From WS-7 sp035635575 (GTDB lineage: Bacteria > Eisenbacteria > RBG-16-71-46 > SZUA-252): a DNA stretch of 64,000 nt. Positions 43,568-52,755 of the stretch are shown one piece after another; within the stretch, counting starts at the first letter, position 1, and every line of letters begins with the position of its first letter. The stretch spans positions 1 through 64,000 of the forward strand of contig DASQAV010000131.1 in assembly GCA_035635575.1 (NCBI GenBank), written 5' to 3'. Under the pieces are notes generated by a model. The model did not search any database and was not told where the DNA came from. It worked only from the letters and a program-made list of their open reading frames with translations. The translations under genes and the position numbers were made by a program.

Positions 43568-44643
43568 CCCCGCCCGGATCCCTCGACCTCTCCACGGCGA
43601 TCCAGGTCCTGAGCCGGCGGCGCCGGTTCGTGATCCAGGTGCTCGCGGTCTTCCTGGTCGCCGGCGTGGCCCTGGCGTTCCTCCTGCCGCCCGTCTACGA
43701 AGGCGTGGCCGTGATCCTGGCCCCGCAAGATACCGACCTCTTCGCCTCCATCTCGAGCGCGCGCCGGGCGCTGAGCTCTTTCTCCGCGCTCAGCCTGCTC
43801 TCCCAGGGCACCACGGCGTCCGACGAGTACGTGACGATTCTCAAGAGCGACAATGTGAACCGCGCGGTCGCGAAGCGCTTCGATCTGGCAACCGTCTACC
43901 ACGTCCGGACCCTGGACAAAGCGGTCCGGGCCCTGAAGGGGAACACGCGGATCAGCCTGGAATCGGACGGAAGCATCTCGGTCGTGGTGCGTGACCGCGT
44001 GCGCGACCGCGCCGCCGATCTGGCGAACGGCCTCGTCGCCGAGCTGGAGCGCTTCAACCAGGAGCGCCGCGTGAACCGGGCCGGTGCGCTGGTCGGGTTT
44101 CTCCAGACGGAGATCGAGTCCACCGGAGTCCAGCTTCGCGCGAGCGAGGAGCAGGTGCAGGAGTACGGCGAGAGGCGCCACGCGCCGATGCTCTCGGCCG
44201 AGGACAAGGCGGCCGCGGAAGGCGCAGGCTCTCTGCTCGCGCGCCGGGCGGCGCTTCAAGTCCAGCGTCAGGTTCTGAGCAGCTACCTCGAGCCGAACAG
44301 CGACGAGCTGGCGCAGACGGACATCGAGATCGGGTCGGTGAACCGGGAAATCGCGAAGATGCCCTCGATCCTCATGGGAGGCGCCCGTCTCGTCCGGGAC
44401 CTCCGGGTGCAGGAGGAGCTCTTCGCGCTGCTCAAGGCACAGCTGGAGCAGGCCCGCGTGCGCCGGGTCTTCGATATCGCGACCGTGGAAGTCCTCGATC
44501 ACGCGCATCCTCCGGAGTCGCGCTCGAGCCCGAATCGAAAGTTGGTGGTTCTGGGCATGCTGGTGCTCGGGTTCCTGACGGCGCTCGGCGGGGCCCTGCT
44601 CGCGGAATCGCGGGCGCGCGGAAGCGGAAGCGGCGTGAAGTGA
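43564..44643 (+). CDS. wzz: Wzz/GNVR-type chain-length determinant
   Basis: A 359-aa inner-membrane protein with two transmembrane helices (about 24-44 and 323-347) bracketing a coiled-coil periplasmic domain (for example VQEYGERRHAPMLSAEDKAAAE). The N-terminal LSRRRRFVIQVLAVF and LPPVYEGVAVIL match Wzz. No fused or neighbouring BY-kinase is present, so this is a Wzz rather than a Wzc. It probably sets polymer length for the Wzy gene that overlaps it (GTGA). Confidence 0.85.
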   Translation: MTPPGSLDLSTAIQVLSRRRRFVIQVLAVFLVAGVALAFLLPPVYEGVAVILAPQDTDLFASISSARRALSSFSALSLLSQGTTASDEYVTILKSDNVNRAVAKRFDLATVYHVRTLDKAVRALKGNTRISLESDGSISVVVRDRVRDRAADLANGLVAELERFNQERRVNRAGALVGFLQTEIESTGVQLRASEEQVQEYGERRHAPMLSAEDKAAAEGAGSLLARRAALQVQRQVLSSYLEPNSDELAQTDIEIGSVNREIAKMPSILMGGARLVRDLRVQEELFALLKAQLEQARVRRVFDIATVEVLDHAHPPESRSSPNRKLVVLGMLVLGFLTALGGALLAESRARGSGSGVK

Positions 44644-45977
44644 GCCCCTCCGGGTCGGCGGCCGAGAGGAGGCTGGGATGGGCCTATCTGACCGTGGCCC
44701 TGGTGATGGGAGCGGCGGTCGTCGCGGGGACGAGCGGCACCCTGCTCGGCCCCACGGTATCGGGCGTGATCGCGGTCGTCCTCCTCCTGGCCTGCGGGGC
44801 CCTGACGCTTGGAGCCGCGCGATGGATCCCGGGGCTCCTCTTCACCCTCACTCCCGCGGTCTGTGTCTTCAACACCCGGCATGGATTCTTCCCCTTCGAT
44901 TACGTGGTCTTCGCGCTTGCCTTCTATCTGATCCTCGACGCGCTCTGGCGTGGAGACCTGAGCCTCCCCGGTCCGCGCTCGCTTCATCTCGCGTTCCTGG
45001 CCGTCATCGCCTCGGGGCTCTTGACCCTCTTTCTCGCTCGTGAGCTCAGTTCCTTCGCGGGCCATCTGAAGCGGGTGATCGTGGGATACCTGGCGATGGT
45101 GATCGTCTTTCGCTTCGCCGATCGCGAGCGATGGCCCTGGTTCGCGCTCTCGATTCCGGTGTCGGGGCTGGCGATCGCGTTCCTCGTGATCGGCGTGTAT
45201 CTCAGGCGGGGATTCCTGGTGCACAAGGCCTACGAGCTCCGGACGTTCTACTCGAACGTGGGCTGGGGGTCGAGCAACTACGTGGCGGCGGTGCTCTCGC
45301 TGGCCCTTCTGGGCTCGGTCATCCTGATCGTTCTCACGACCCGGCCCTGGCTCCGGATCGTGAGCGCGCTCTCCCTCCTCCCGATGGGGCTCGCCATGGC
45401 GCTCCTCGTGTCGCGAGGGACGCTCGTGGCGGTCGCGCTGGGACTGCTCGGTCTCGTTGTCGCGGTCGGCGGCAAGAGGCGCTGGGGGTTTCTGGCGCTG
45501 GGCGCGCTGGGCGCGGTGCTCCTGACCCAGCTTCCCGTCTTCAAGGTGATCCTCTTGCGGTTCACGCTGGAGTCCCAGAACTTCTCCTACTACGCGCGTC
45601 TCGTTGGGTGGAAGCTGGCGTTCCAGCGTTTCGTGGAGCATCCGCTCCTGGGCGTGGGCCTGGGGCAGGGCAAGTTCCAGACCGACGCTCTTTCCAATCT
45701 CGACCCGCACAATTACCTCCTGTCCGTGGCGTCGGAAACGGGGATCCTGGGACTTGTGGCCTGGATCGCGCTGCTCTGGATTGTTTTCCAGACTGCCCGG
45801 GACGCCGCGCGCGGCGACCCTGCACGCAAGACCTGGGCGATCTCGCTCGGCGTCCTGCTCGCGGTCGCGGTCCTCCATTCCTGCTACGAGCCGACCTTCG
45901 CGGGCGCGAACTACTTCTTCCTGCTCTTCTGGATCGCGGCCATCCTCCATCGGGCCGCGGATCCCGTGCCGTCATGA
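44640..45977 (+). CDS. wzy: O-antigen polymerase/ligase-family protein
   Basis: A 445-aa polytopic protein with about eleven hydrophobic segments and a large periplasmic loop containing VGLGQGKFQTDALSNLDPHNYLLSVASETGILGL, matching the Wzy_C motif of polymerases and ligases (DPHN). A TPR or lipid-A ligase function cannot be separated by sequence. It sits with Wza and Wzz, which favours polymerase. A second family member lies at 50.6 kb. Confidence 0.84.
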   Translation: MSPSGSAAERRLGWAYLTVALVMGAAVVAGTSGTLLGPTVSGVIAVVLLLACGALTLGAARWIPGLLFTLTPAVCVFNTRHGFFPFDYVVFALAFYLILDALWRGDLSLPGPRSLHLAFLAVIASGLLTLFLARELSSFAGHLKRVIVGYLAMVIVFRFADRERWPWFALSIPVSGLAIAFLVIGVYLRRGFLVHKAYELRTFYSNVGWGSSNYVAAVLSLALLGSVILIVLTTRPWLRIVSALSLLPMGLAMALLVSRGTLVAVALGLLGLVVAVGGKRRWGFLALGALGAVLLTQLPVFKVILLRFTLESQNFSYYARLVGWKLAFQRFVEHPLLGVGLGQGKFQTDALSNLDPHNYLLSVASETGILGLVAWIALLWIVFQTARDAARGDPARKTWAISLGVLLAVAVLHSCYEPTFAGANYFFLLFWIAAILHRAADPVPS

Positions 45978-47068
45978 GAGTCCTCTTCGACGGCCGCGTC
46001 TGCTGCGATCGCTTCACCGGCGTCGGCCGCTACGCCTTCGGGCTCATCCGGCATCTGGGTCCGGCGTTCCCCGAGATCGAATTCACCGTTGCCTGGAATG
46101 AGCACCTCCCCAATCGGCGTTTCGACTGGGGTGCGGTCCGGGGTCCGGGCAACGTCACGCTCGCGCCCTGCGCGGGCTCGGGCCTTGGGCTTCTCGATTC
46201 CCTCCCTCTCCATTCCATCGCGCGCCGGATCCGGCCCGACTTCCTTCAGGCCCCTTATTTCACGAGCGCGGTACTGAGCCCGGTGCGCACCGTCGTGACG
46301 ATCCATGACCTCACGCCGTTCACGGCGGGGCATGACCGATGGCGTCATGGAGTGGCCCGGTGGGGAATCCGGAAAGCCGCGCGGTCCGCGTCCTTCGTCA
46401 TCACGCCGACCGAAGCGGTCCGGGGGCAGGTCATCGATCGGCTCGGTGTGAATCCGGCCCGCATCGTCTCCATCCCCGAAGGGGTCGAGCCGCTGCCGGA
46501 CGGCCCGCTTCACGATCCGGAGATCGCCGCGTCTCCCTACGTTCTCTTCGTGGGAGTCCACAAGCCCCACAAGAACCTGGCAGGGCTCCTCGACGCCATG
46601 GCGCTGGCCTTTCCCCAGGGCGAGGTGCGCCTGGTGCTCGCGGGGATCCCCTCCGCCTTCACGGCGGAGCTGCGGCGCCGGGCCGCGTCCCTGGGGATCC
46701 TCCAGCGCGTCGTCTTCACGGGGCCCCTGGACGACTCCCAGCTCGGGGCGCTTTACCGAGGAGCTTCGGCGCTGGCGCTCGTCTCCTTCGAGGAGGGCTT
46801 CGGGCTGCCCCTGGCGGAAGCCATGAGCATGCGCGTCCCGGTGGTGGCCTCCGATCTCCCCGTCTTGCGCGAGGTCTGCGGCGAGGCCGCGCTCTACGCG
46901 GATCCCCGGTCGCCGTCCTCGATCGCCGCGGCGCTGACCGAGGCGCTCGCGCGCCGGAACGGCGCCGCCGCGCGTCTGGATCACGGCGTACGGCGCGCGG
47001 CGGCGCTCTCCTGGCCCTCGCTGGCCCCCCGCTACGCCGTCTGCTACGGAAACGCGGAGAACGCATGA
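45974..47068 (+). CDS. glycosyltransferase, GT4 family
   Basis: A 364-aa GT-B enzyme. The N-terminal domain has FTGVGRYAFGLIRHLG and VVTIHDLTPF; the C-terminal nucleotide-sugar domain has VLFVGVHKPHKNLAGLLDAM and SFEEGFGLPLAEAMSMRVPVVAS, the EX7E motif of GT4. ATG overlaps the previous stop, and its own stop overlaps the next gene. Sugar and acceptor are unknown; the HKPHKN loop resembles mannosyltransferases. Confidence 0.88.
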   Translation: MRVLFDGRVCCDRFTGVGRYAFGLIRHLGPAFPEIEFTVAWNEHLPNRRFDWGAVRGPGNVTLAPCAGSGLGLLDSLPLHSIARRIRPDFLQAPYFTSAVLSPVRTVVTIHDLTPFTAGHDRWRHGVARWGIRKAARSASFVITPTEAVRGQVIDRLGVNPARIVSIPEGVEPLPDGPLHDPEIAASPYVLFVGVHKPHKNLAGLLDAMALAFPQGEVRLVLAGIPSAFTAELRRRAASLGILQRVVFTGPLDDSQLGALYRGASALALVSFEEGFGLPLAEAMSMRVPVVASDLPVLREVCGEAALYADPRSPSSIAAALTEALARRNGAAARLDHGVRRAAALSWPSLAPRYAVCYGNAENA

Positions 47069-48225
47069 AGGTCGTGCACGTCTACAAGGACTACGAGCCG
47101 CCGGTCTTCGGCGGCATCGAGCACACCGTTCGGCTGCTCAGTGAGGGGATCGCGGCGAGGTCCGGAGCGGACGTGACGGTCGTGTGCTCCTCCCTGAGCT
47201 CGAGGACGAGCGTCGACCAGGTCGGCGCGGTGCGCGTGGTGCGCGCGGCCACCTTCGGCCGCATCGCGCGCGCTCCGGTGAGCCCGACGCTCATGTTCTG
47301 GCTGCGCCGTCTCCAGCCCGACATCCTGCATTTCCACCACCCCAATCCCACCGGGGAGCTGGCGTGCCTCCTGGCCCGCCCGCGTTGCCCCGTGGTCCTG
47401 ACCTATCACTGCGACATCGTGCGGCAGAAACGCCTGCTGAAGCTCTACCGGCATCCCCTGCGGCGGTTCCTCGCCAGAGCCGACCACATCCTGGTCACGT
47501 CACCCGCCGCCCTCGAGGGGAATCCTTTCCTGGATCCCCATCGCGCCCGCTGCGAGGTGCTGCCGCTGGGCATCCGCGCATCCGATCTGGAGGAGACGGA
47601 GCGCACGCGCGAGGTCGCCGCCGCGCTGCGCCGGGCGCGTCCGGGACCGAACATCCTCTTCGTCGGCCGCATGCGTCCGTACAAAGGAATTCCGGTCCTG
47701 ATCGATGCGATCGCGCACACGCCGGGAACCCTCGTGCTGGTGGGGCAGGGAGAATCGGAGGAGGAGATACGGCACAAGGTGCGGCGGGAGGGTCTCTCGG
47801 ATCGCGTGGTGTTCACGGGCGACGTGCTGCAGTCCGATCTTCGCGGCTACTACCAGGCCGCGGACCTGTTCGTTCTGCCCTCCCTCGACCGCAGCGAAGC
47901 CTTCGGCCTGGCGATGGTCGAGGCGATGCACACCGGGCTCCCGGTGATCTCGACACGTGTCGGGACGGGTACGTCCCACGTCAACCTGGACGGGATCACC
48001 GGTCTCGAGGTGCCGCCAGGCGATGCCGCGAGCCTGGCTTCCGCCATCCGCTGGATTCTCGAGCATCCGGACGAGGCGAAGCGGATGGGCGAGGCGGGAC
48101 GCGAGCGGTCGCTTCTGTTCACGCACGCGGCCATGGTGGACCGCACCGCAACCCTCTACCAGGAGCTCCTTCGCCAGAACGGTGCCCCGGCGCACGCGCG
48201 GCGCGCTGCCACGCGGACTCGATGA
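47065..48225 (+). CDS. glycosyltransferase, GT4 family
   Basis: A 386-aa GT-B enzyme with VYKDYEPPVFGGIEHTVRLLSEGI, LHFHHPNPTGELA, the HCDIVRQKRLLK acceptor side, NILFVGRMRPYKGIPVLIDAI and LPSLDRSEAFGLAMVEAMHTGLPVIST (EX7E). The N-terminal GGIEHTV loop is typical of GT4 rhamnosyl- and mannosyltransferases. ATG overlaps the preceding gene. Confidence 0.88.
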   Translation: MKVVHVYKDYEPPVFGGIEHTVRLLSEGIAARSGADVTVVCSSLSSRTSVDQVGAVRVVRAATFGRIARAPVSPTLMFWLRRLQPDILHFHHPNPTGELACLLARPRCPVVLTYHCDIVRQKRLLKLYRHPLRRFLARADHILVTSPAALEGNPFLDPHRARCEVLPLGIRASDLEETERTREVAAALRRARPGPNILFVGRMRPYKGIPVLIDAIAHTPGTLVLVGQGESEEEIRHKVRREGLSDRVVFTGDVLQSDLRGYYQAADLFVLPSLDRSEAFGLAMVEAMHTGLPVISTRVGTGTSHVNLDGITGLEVPPGDAASLASAIRWILEHPDEAKRMGEAGRERSLLFTHAAMVDRTATLYQELLRQNGAPAHARRAATRTR

Positions 48226-48358
48226 TGGCAAGAGACCGCTGGGTGTGCCATGATCCTGGCCAGCGGCGTCCCCCCCCAACGTCGGCATCGTCGCATTTCC
48301 AGAGACAATCCAGCGCGCGGTCCAACCTCTTCGGTCGTAGGCACGGAGGTCAGCGGGA

Positions 48359-49486
48359 GTGACCCATCGCAACGTTGGGAACGGGAGCAGGAACGGACAC
48401 GGACACGTAAACGGGAACGGGCACGGAGCTCCGGACGCATTCGTGAACGACGCCAAGGCGCCTCTTCCCGAGCCGCTGCGCGTCCTCATCACCGGGGGAG
48501 CCGGCTTCATCGGGAGCCACCTCGCCGAGAGCCTCATCGCCCGCGGCGCGGCGGTCACGGCGATCGACGACCTCTCCACCGGCCGCTACAGCAACATCGC
48601 CCACCTCGAGGAGCATCCGGGATTCCGGTTCGTGTACGAGTCGGTCACCAACGAGAGCGTCATGGACCGGCTGGTCAGCGAATGCAACCTGATCTTCCAC
48701 CTCGCCGCCGCCGTCGGCGTGGAGCTGATCATCAAGAGTCCCGTGCAGACGATCGAGACGAACGTCCTCGGAACGGAGGCGGTTCTTCGCCACGCCCGGC
48801 GCTATCAGAAGAAGATCCTCTTCGCGTCGACTTCGGAAATCTACGGCAAGAGCGACAACCATCCCTACGAAGAGAATGACGACCGCGTCCTGGGTCCGAC
48901 GACGCGCGGCCGATGGGCGTACGCCGAGTCCAAGGCCCTCGATGAGTTCCTGGCGCTGGCGTACCACCGCGAGCACCGGGTTCCCGTGGTCATCTGCCGT
49001 CTCTTCAACACGGTGGGCCCGAGACAGACGGACGCGTACGGCATGGTCATCCCGCGCCTGGTGAAGCAGGCGGTCTCGGGGCAGCCTCTGACCATCTACG
49101 ACAACGGGCTCCAGTCCCGATGCTTCTGCCATGTGCAGGACGTCGTGCGCGCCCTGATCGATCTCGCGCTCAGCGCCCGCGCCGACGGGGAGATCTTCAA
49201 CGTCGGCAGCGACCACGAGATCACCATTCTCGATCTGGCGCATCGAATCTTGAAGCTTTCCGGAAGCCGGTCGCCCCTCGAATTCGTCCCCTACGCAAAG
49301 GCGTACGCGTCCGATTTCGAGGACATGCGGCGGCGCGTTCCCAATACGGGGAAGATCCGGAACCTGCTCGGCTGGACTCCCAGGATCCCGCTGGATCAGA
49401 CGCTTCTGGAGGTCATCGCCGAGTTTCGCTCGCGCCTCGAGCCTTCCCTGAGCCGCGAAGCCGTGCCCTTCGGCCAGCCGCGCTGA
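48359..49486 (+). CDS. NAD-dependent sugar epimerase with Asn/Gly/His-rich N-terminus
   Basis: A 375-aa SDR resembling UDP-glucuronate decarboxylases/epimerases: LITGGAGFIGSHLAESL, FHLAAAVGVELIIKSPVQTIETNVLGTEAVL, FASTSEIYGKSD, WAYAESKALDEFLALAY and CRLFNTVGPRQTDAYGMVIPRLV. The first 25 residues (NGSRNGHGHVNGNGHGAPD) are a low-complexity tail encoded by imperfect GGNAAC/GGNCAC repeats; a GTG at 48443 would skip it. Its product from UDP-glucuronate would be UDP-xylose or another UDP-sugar. 133 nt separate it from the previous gene. Confidence 0.78.
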   Translation: MTHRNVGNGSRNGHGHVNGNGHGAPDAFVNDAKAPLPEPLRVLITGGAGFIGSHLAESLIARGAAVTAIDDLSTGRYSNIAHLEEHPGFRFVYESVTNESVMDRLVSECNLIFHLAAAVGVELIIKSPVQTIETNVLGTEAVLRHARRYQKKILFASTSEIYGKSDNHPYEENDDRVLGPTTRGRWAYAESKALDEFLALAYHREHRVPVVICRLFNTVGPRQTDAYGMVIPRLVKQAVSGQPLTIYDNGLQSRCFCHVQDVVRALIDLALSARADGEIFNVGSDHEITILDLAHRILKLSGSRSPLEFVPYAKAYASDFEDMRRRVPNTGKIRNLLGWTPRIPLDQTLLEVIAEFRSRLEPSLSREAVPFGQPR

Positions 49487-49523
49487 GGCTCGGCTAGGAT
49501 CGACCGATTCCGGGAGGGTACCG

Positions 49524-50630
49524 TTGAGAATCGGAGTGGACGCGCGGAAGCTGCGCGACGGCGGCATCGGAACCTACATCCGAAATCTGCTCACCGTTTT
49601 CCTGATGCGGCCGGACGGCCATGAGTACGTGGTCTTCCTCCTCGGCGACGACCTGGGCACCTTCTCCCATCCCGGCTCCACGGCGGAAGAGATCCGCGTC
49701 CAGGCGGGGAAATATTCGGTCGCCGAGCACTGGCACCTGGCCCGCGCGGCCCGCCGCGCCCAGGTGGACCTCTACCACTCGCCCCACTACACGCTTCCGC
49801 TCCCCCTGCAATGCCCGGCGGTCGTCACCGTCCATGACCTGATCCACGTCCGCTTCTCGCGATTCTTCCCGGCGGGAGCCGGAATCTACGCGCGCACCAT
49901 CGCGGGCGCCGCGGTGCGCAAGGCGCGCATGGTGCTCGTCGACTCGAGCCACGTACGGGACGACGTGCAGGAGATCCTGGGAGTGTCGCCGGATCGCGTG
50001 CGCGTGGTCCCGCTCGGAGTCGCCAAGGAGTTTTCGCGGCGGTCCGCCGCCGATGCGGAGCGCTTCCTACGAGATCGATCGCTCCCGTCCGCGTACATCC
50101 TCTACGTCGGCGCGCGGAAGAAGCACAAGAATCTGGCGCTCCTGATCGACGCGCTGGAGCGGCTTCCCAGGCCGGAGCGGCTGCCGCTCGTGCTCTCGGG
50201 TCCGCCCTGGCGACTGGGGCATCCGCTCGCGCAGCGCGCGCAGCGCGCGGGCGTCCTCAGCTGCATTCAGTTCGCGGGCCCCCTTCGCGACGAGGACGAG
50301 CTGGCGCTCCTCTACTCGGGCGCGGCACTCTACGTCCAGCCTTCGCTGGACGAGGGCTTCGGGCTTCCTCCGCTCGAGGCGATGGCGTGCGGCACACCGG
50401 TGCTGGCTTCCACGGCGGGCGCTCTCAAGGAAACTCTCGGAGACGCGGCGGTGCTCCTGCCGCCCAGCGAGCCCGAGGTCTGGGCCGCGACCATCGTCGA
50501 TCTCCTGAGAGACAGCCTGCGCCGCGAAGGGCTGATCCGGCGAGGTATCGCGAGGTCGCGCGCGTACACCTGGGAGCGCACGGCCGAGCTGACGATGGCG
50601 GCCTACCGTGAAGCCCTTCACGTTGCCTGA
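49524..50630 (+). CDS. glycosyltransferase, GT4 family
   Basis: A 368-aa GT-B enzyme with DARKLRDGGIGTYIRNLL, VTVHDLIHVRFSRFF, YVGARKKHKNLALLIDAL and VQPSLDEGFGLPPLEAMACGTPVLAS (EX7E). The starting TTG at 49524 is preceded by GGGAGG. It overlaps the ligase gene downstream by 23 nt. Sugar unknown. Confidence 0.88.
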   Translation: MRIGVDARKLRDGGIGTYIRNLLTVFLMRPDGHEYVVFLLGDDLGTFSHPGSTAEEIRVQAGKYSVAEHWHLARAARRAQVDLYHSPHYTLPLPLQCPAVVTVHDLIHVRFSRFFPAGAGIYARTIAGAAVRKARMVLVDSSHVRDDVQEILGVSPDRVRVVPLGVAKEFSRRSAADAERFLRDRSLPSAYILYVGARKKHKNLALLIDALERLPRPERLPLVLSGPPWRLGHPLAQRAQRAGVLSCIQFAGPLRDEDELALLYSGAALYVQPSLDEGFGLPPLEAMACGTPVLASTAGALKETLGDAAVLLPPSEPEVWAATIVDLLRDSLRREGLIRRGIARSRAYTWERTAELTMAAYREALHVA

Positions 50631-51900
50631 CGCCCTGGCGCGCGCCTCCGCGATTTCCTTCCTGCTGCTCGCCGCGGCATTGCCCTGGTCCGTGGCCCCG
50701 ATGTCGATCGCGCTCGTGGCGTGCGCGGCGCTCACGTTCCTCGTGTGGGGCGTGCGCCGAGAGGGGTGGATGCGCACGCCCGTCGACGTTCCCGCGCTGG
50801 TCTGGCTATTGGCGTTGGTTCTCGCCTCCACGTTCTCGCTCGATCCGGGCCAAAGCTTTCCGCGTGTGGCGAAGGGCCTCCTCTTCCTCCTGGTTCCCGT
50901 CGCGGCGTATCACGGGCGCGACGAGCGGCTCGCGCGGCGCGCGGTCACGGTGCTTCTCGTCTCGGCCGTGGCGGCCGCCCTCTTCGCGCTGGGCCGCTTC
51001 GTTCTGGCCGGCCCGCATTTCCCGAACCGCGTCAAAGGCGCGGTGGGGCATCCGCTGACCTACGGGGGACAGGGGATGCTCTTCGCCTCGCTCGCGACCG
51101 CGATCGCGATCCGGTGCCGGGGACGCTGGCGCGCGGGTGCCCTGGCCGCGCTCGTGGTCCTTCTTCCCGCACTCGCGGGAACCTACACGCGAAGCGCCTG
51201 GATCGGATACGTGGCGGCCCTCGCCGTAATCGTGGCGTTCACGCGCGCGAGGTGGCTGTGCGGGGTCGCGGGCGGCGTGGCCGCACTGGCGCTCGTGCTC
51301 CCCGGCGTCTATCGCGCGCGCGCGTTCAGCATCCTCGACCCTCAGAGCCCCTGGAACCGGGAGCGGGTCCACATGTGGGATGCCGGGCTCCGCATGTTCC
51401 GCGACCATCCGTGGACCGGAGTGGGGTTACAGGATCTCCACTCGATCTACGAGGTGTACAAGCCGCCCGGCGCGGTAGAGCCCGCGGGGCATCTCCACAG
51501 CGTGTACGTCCAGGTGGCGGCGACCATGGGCATCGTCGGGTTGGCGGCCCTCGCCTTCCTGGTGGTGGGGCTCATGCGCGCCGCTTCACGGGCGTTCCTC
51601 GAATGGCGGAGGACGGCGGCCAGGGATCGATCTCCCTCCGGTGACTTCGCGGCCGCGATCTCCCTGGGCGTCTCGGCGGCGTTCGTCGGGTTTCTGGTCT
51701 CGGGTCTCATGGAGTGGAACCTGGGGGACGAGGAGCTCCTGGATCTCCTCTGCGTGCTCGTGGGAATCGCGTTCGGCGCGGTCGGGTGGGCGCGCCATCG
51801 CGCGGCCAGAGGAGGCGAGGAGCTCGCTCGAATCGAGCGCGCGCCCGATCAGCGGGACGAGGCTGTTGAAGCGGGCGGCGTGACGAGCAGATTGAGGTAG
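50608..51900 (+). CDS. O-antigen ligase-family protein
   Basis: A 430-aa protein with about twelve hydrophobic segments, a long soluble loop with WNRERVHMWDAGLRMFRDHPWTGVGLQD and GHLHSVYVQVAATMGIVGL, the Wzy_C/WaaL motif. It starts with GTG inside the GT4 gene. Its 3' end overlaps a convergent methyltransferase by 52 nt. It is the second member of the family in the locus; ligase versus polymerase cannot be told. Confidence 0.82.
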   Translation: MKPFTLPDALARASAISFLLLAAALPWSVAPMSIALVACAALTFLVWGVRREGWMRTPVDVPALVWLLALVLASTFSLDPGQSFPRVAKGLLFLLVPVAAYHGRDERLARRAVTVLLVSAVAAALFALGRFVLAGPHFPNRVKGAVGHPLTYGGQGMLFASLATAIAIRCRGRWRAGALAALVVLLPALAGTYTRSAWIGYVAALAVIVAFTRARWLCGVAGGVAALALVLPGVYRARAFSILDPQSPWNRERVHMWDAGLRMFRDHPWTGVGLQDLHSIYEVYKPPGAVEPAGHLHSVYVQVAATMGIVGLAALAFLVVGLMRAASRAFLEWRRTAARDRSPSGDFAAAISLGVSAAFVGFLVSGLMEWNLGDEELLDLLCVLVGIAFGAVGWARHRAARGGEELARIERAPDQRDEAVEAGGVTSRLR

Positions 51901-52754
51901 GGATACCAGGCTTGCCGCGGCGCCCGGCCGCGTGACAGGAGCTGAGCCCCTACGCGAATCATCGCGAAGGCCGCGCGCTTCCAGGGCGGCTTGCCTTCCA
52001 TGGGGAACAGCGGTTTCGCCACGTCGAGCGGCGGATACACCAGCTCGTCCGGAACGAATCTCACCCCGAGCCCATGCCGCTCGAGACGCCGGCGGATCGA
52101 GGCGTACGTTCGATAGTGCACGTCCCACGTCTCGTCTCGTGAGATCGCGTACCGGTGACTCGAGCCGCGCAGGCGCACGTACCACTCCGCCATGCGCCGC
52201 GGCATCCAGGGCACGAGCCGGAGCGCGGTGTGGTCGTCCTTGGTCTGGAACCGGTTGGGCACCTGCACGAAGATCCCGCCCGAGCAGACCCGCGCGAGCT
52301 CCGGCAACACCCGCTCCAGCACTTCGTCGCTCAGGTGCTCCAGCACGACGAAGAGGGTCACCAGGTCGAAGGACTTGTCCGGGAACGGCAGCCTCCCGAC
52401 GTCGTTCAGGACGAAGCGGGTTTCTGGAATTTCGTTTTCCCGGGCGAGAAGCCGTGCGAGCGCGAGATGCTCCTCGTGCAGGTCGATCCCCACGGTCTCG
52501 TAGCCGAGGGTGTTCATGAGAACGGTCAGCTCCCCCAGTCCGCACCCGAAGTCGAGAATTCGAGGCGTGCCGCGCACGCCACACTCCGAGGCGAGGTAGG
52601 GCAGGAGCCGTCCGAGCCATCGCGCGTACCCCGCGTCGGTCTGCTCGGTCTTGGACAATATGTCGCGTGTGATCGGCTCGTGGACGCGCGTTCCCCGGAG
52701 GGGCTCCAGACGTGTCCGGACCGCCTCCAGAAAGCGCTCCGCCTTGAGCGGCAT
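51849..52754 (-). CDS. class I SAM-dependent methyltransferase
   Basis: A 301-aa methyltransferase with the SAM loop ILDFGCGLGELTVLMNTLGYETVGIDLHEEHLALA, then FVLNDVGRLPFPDKSFDLVTLFVVLEHL. The C-terminal part resembles methyltransferases in polysaccharide clusters. ATG 52754 follows the upstream GT4 stop by one base; longer starts add an unsupported basic stretch. Acceptor unknown; a sugar or lipid-linked oligosaccharide is likely. Confidence 0.83.
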   Translation of the reverse strand: MPLKAERFLEAVRTRLEPLRGTRVHEPITRDILSKTEQTDAGYARWLGRLLPYLASECGVRGTPRILDFGCGLGELTVLMNTLGYETVGIDLHEEHLALARLLARENEIPETRFVLNDVGRLPFPDKSFDLVTLFVVLEHLSDEVLERVLPELARVCSGGIFVQVPNRFQTKDDHTALRLVPWMPRRMAEWYVRLRGSSHRYAISRDETWDVHYRTYASIRRRLERHGLGVRFVPDELVYPPLDVAKPLFPMEGKPPWKRAAFAMIRVGAQLLSRGRAPRQAWYPYLNLLVTPPASTASSR

Positions 52755-52755
52755 C

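Noticed and set aside
48232..48248. Possible -24/-12 (sigma-54) element TGGCAAGAGACCGCT upstream of the epimerase
   Set aside because: The GG-to-GC spacing is 9 rather than 10, and no matching flanks are present.
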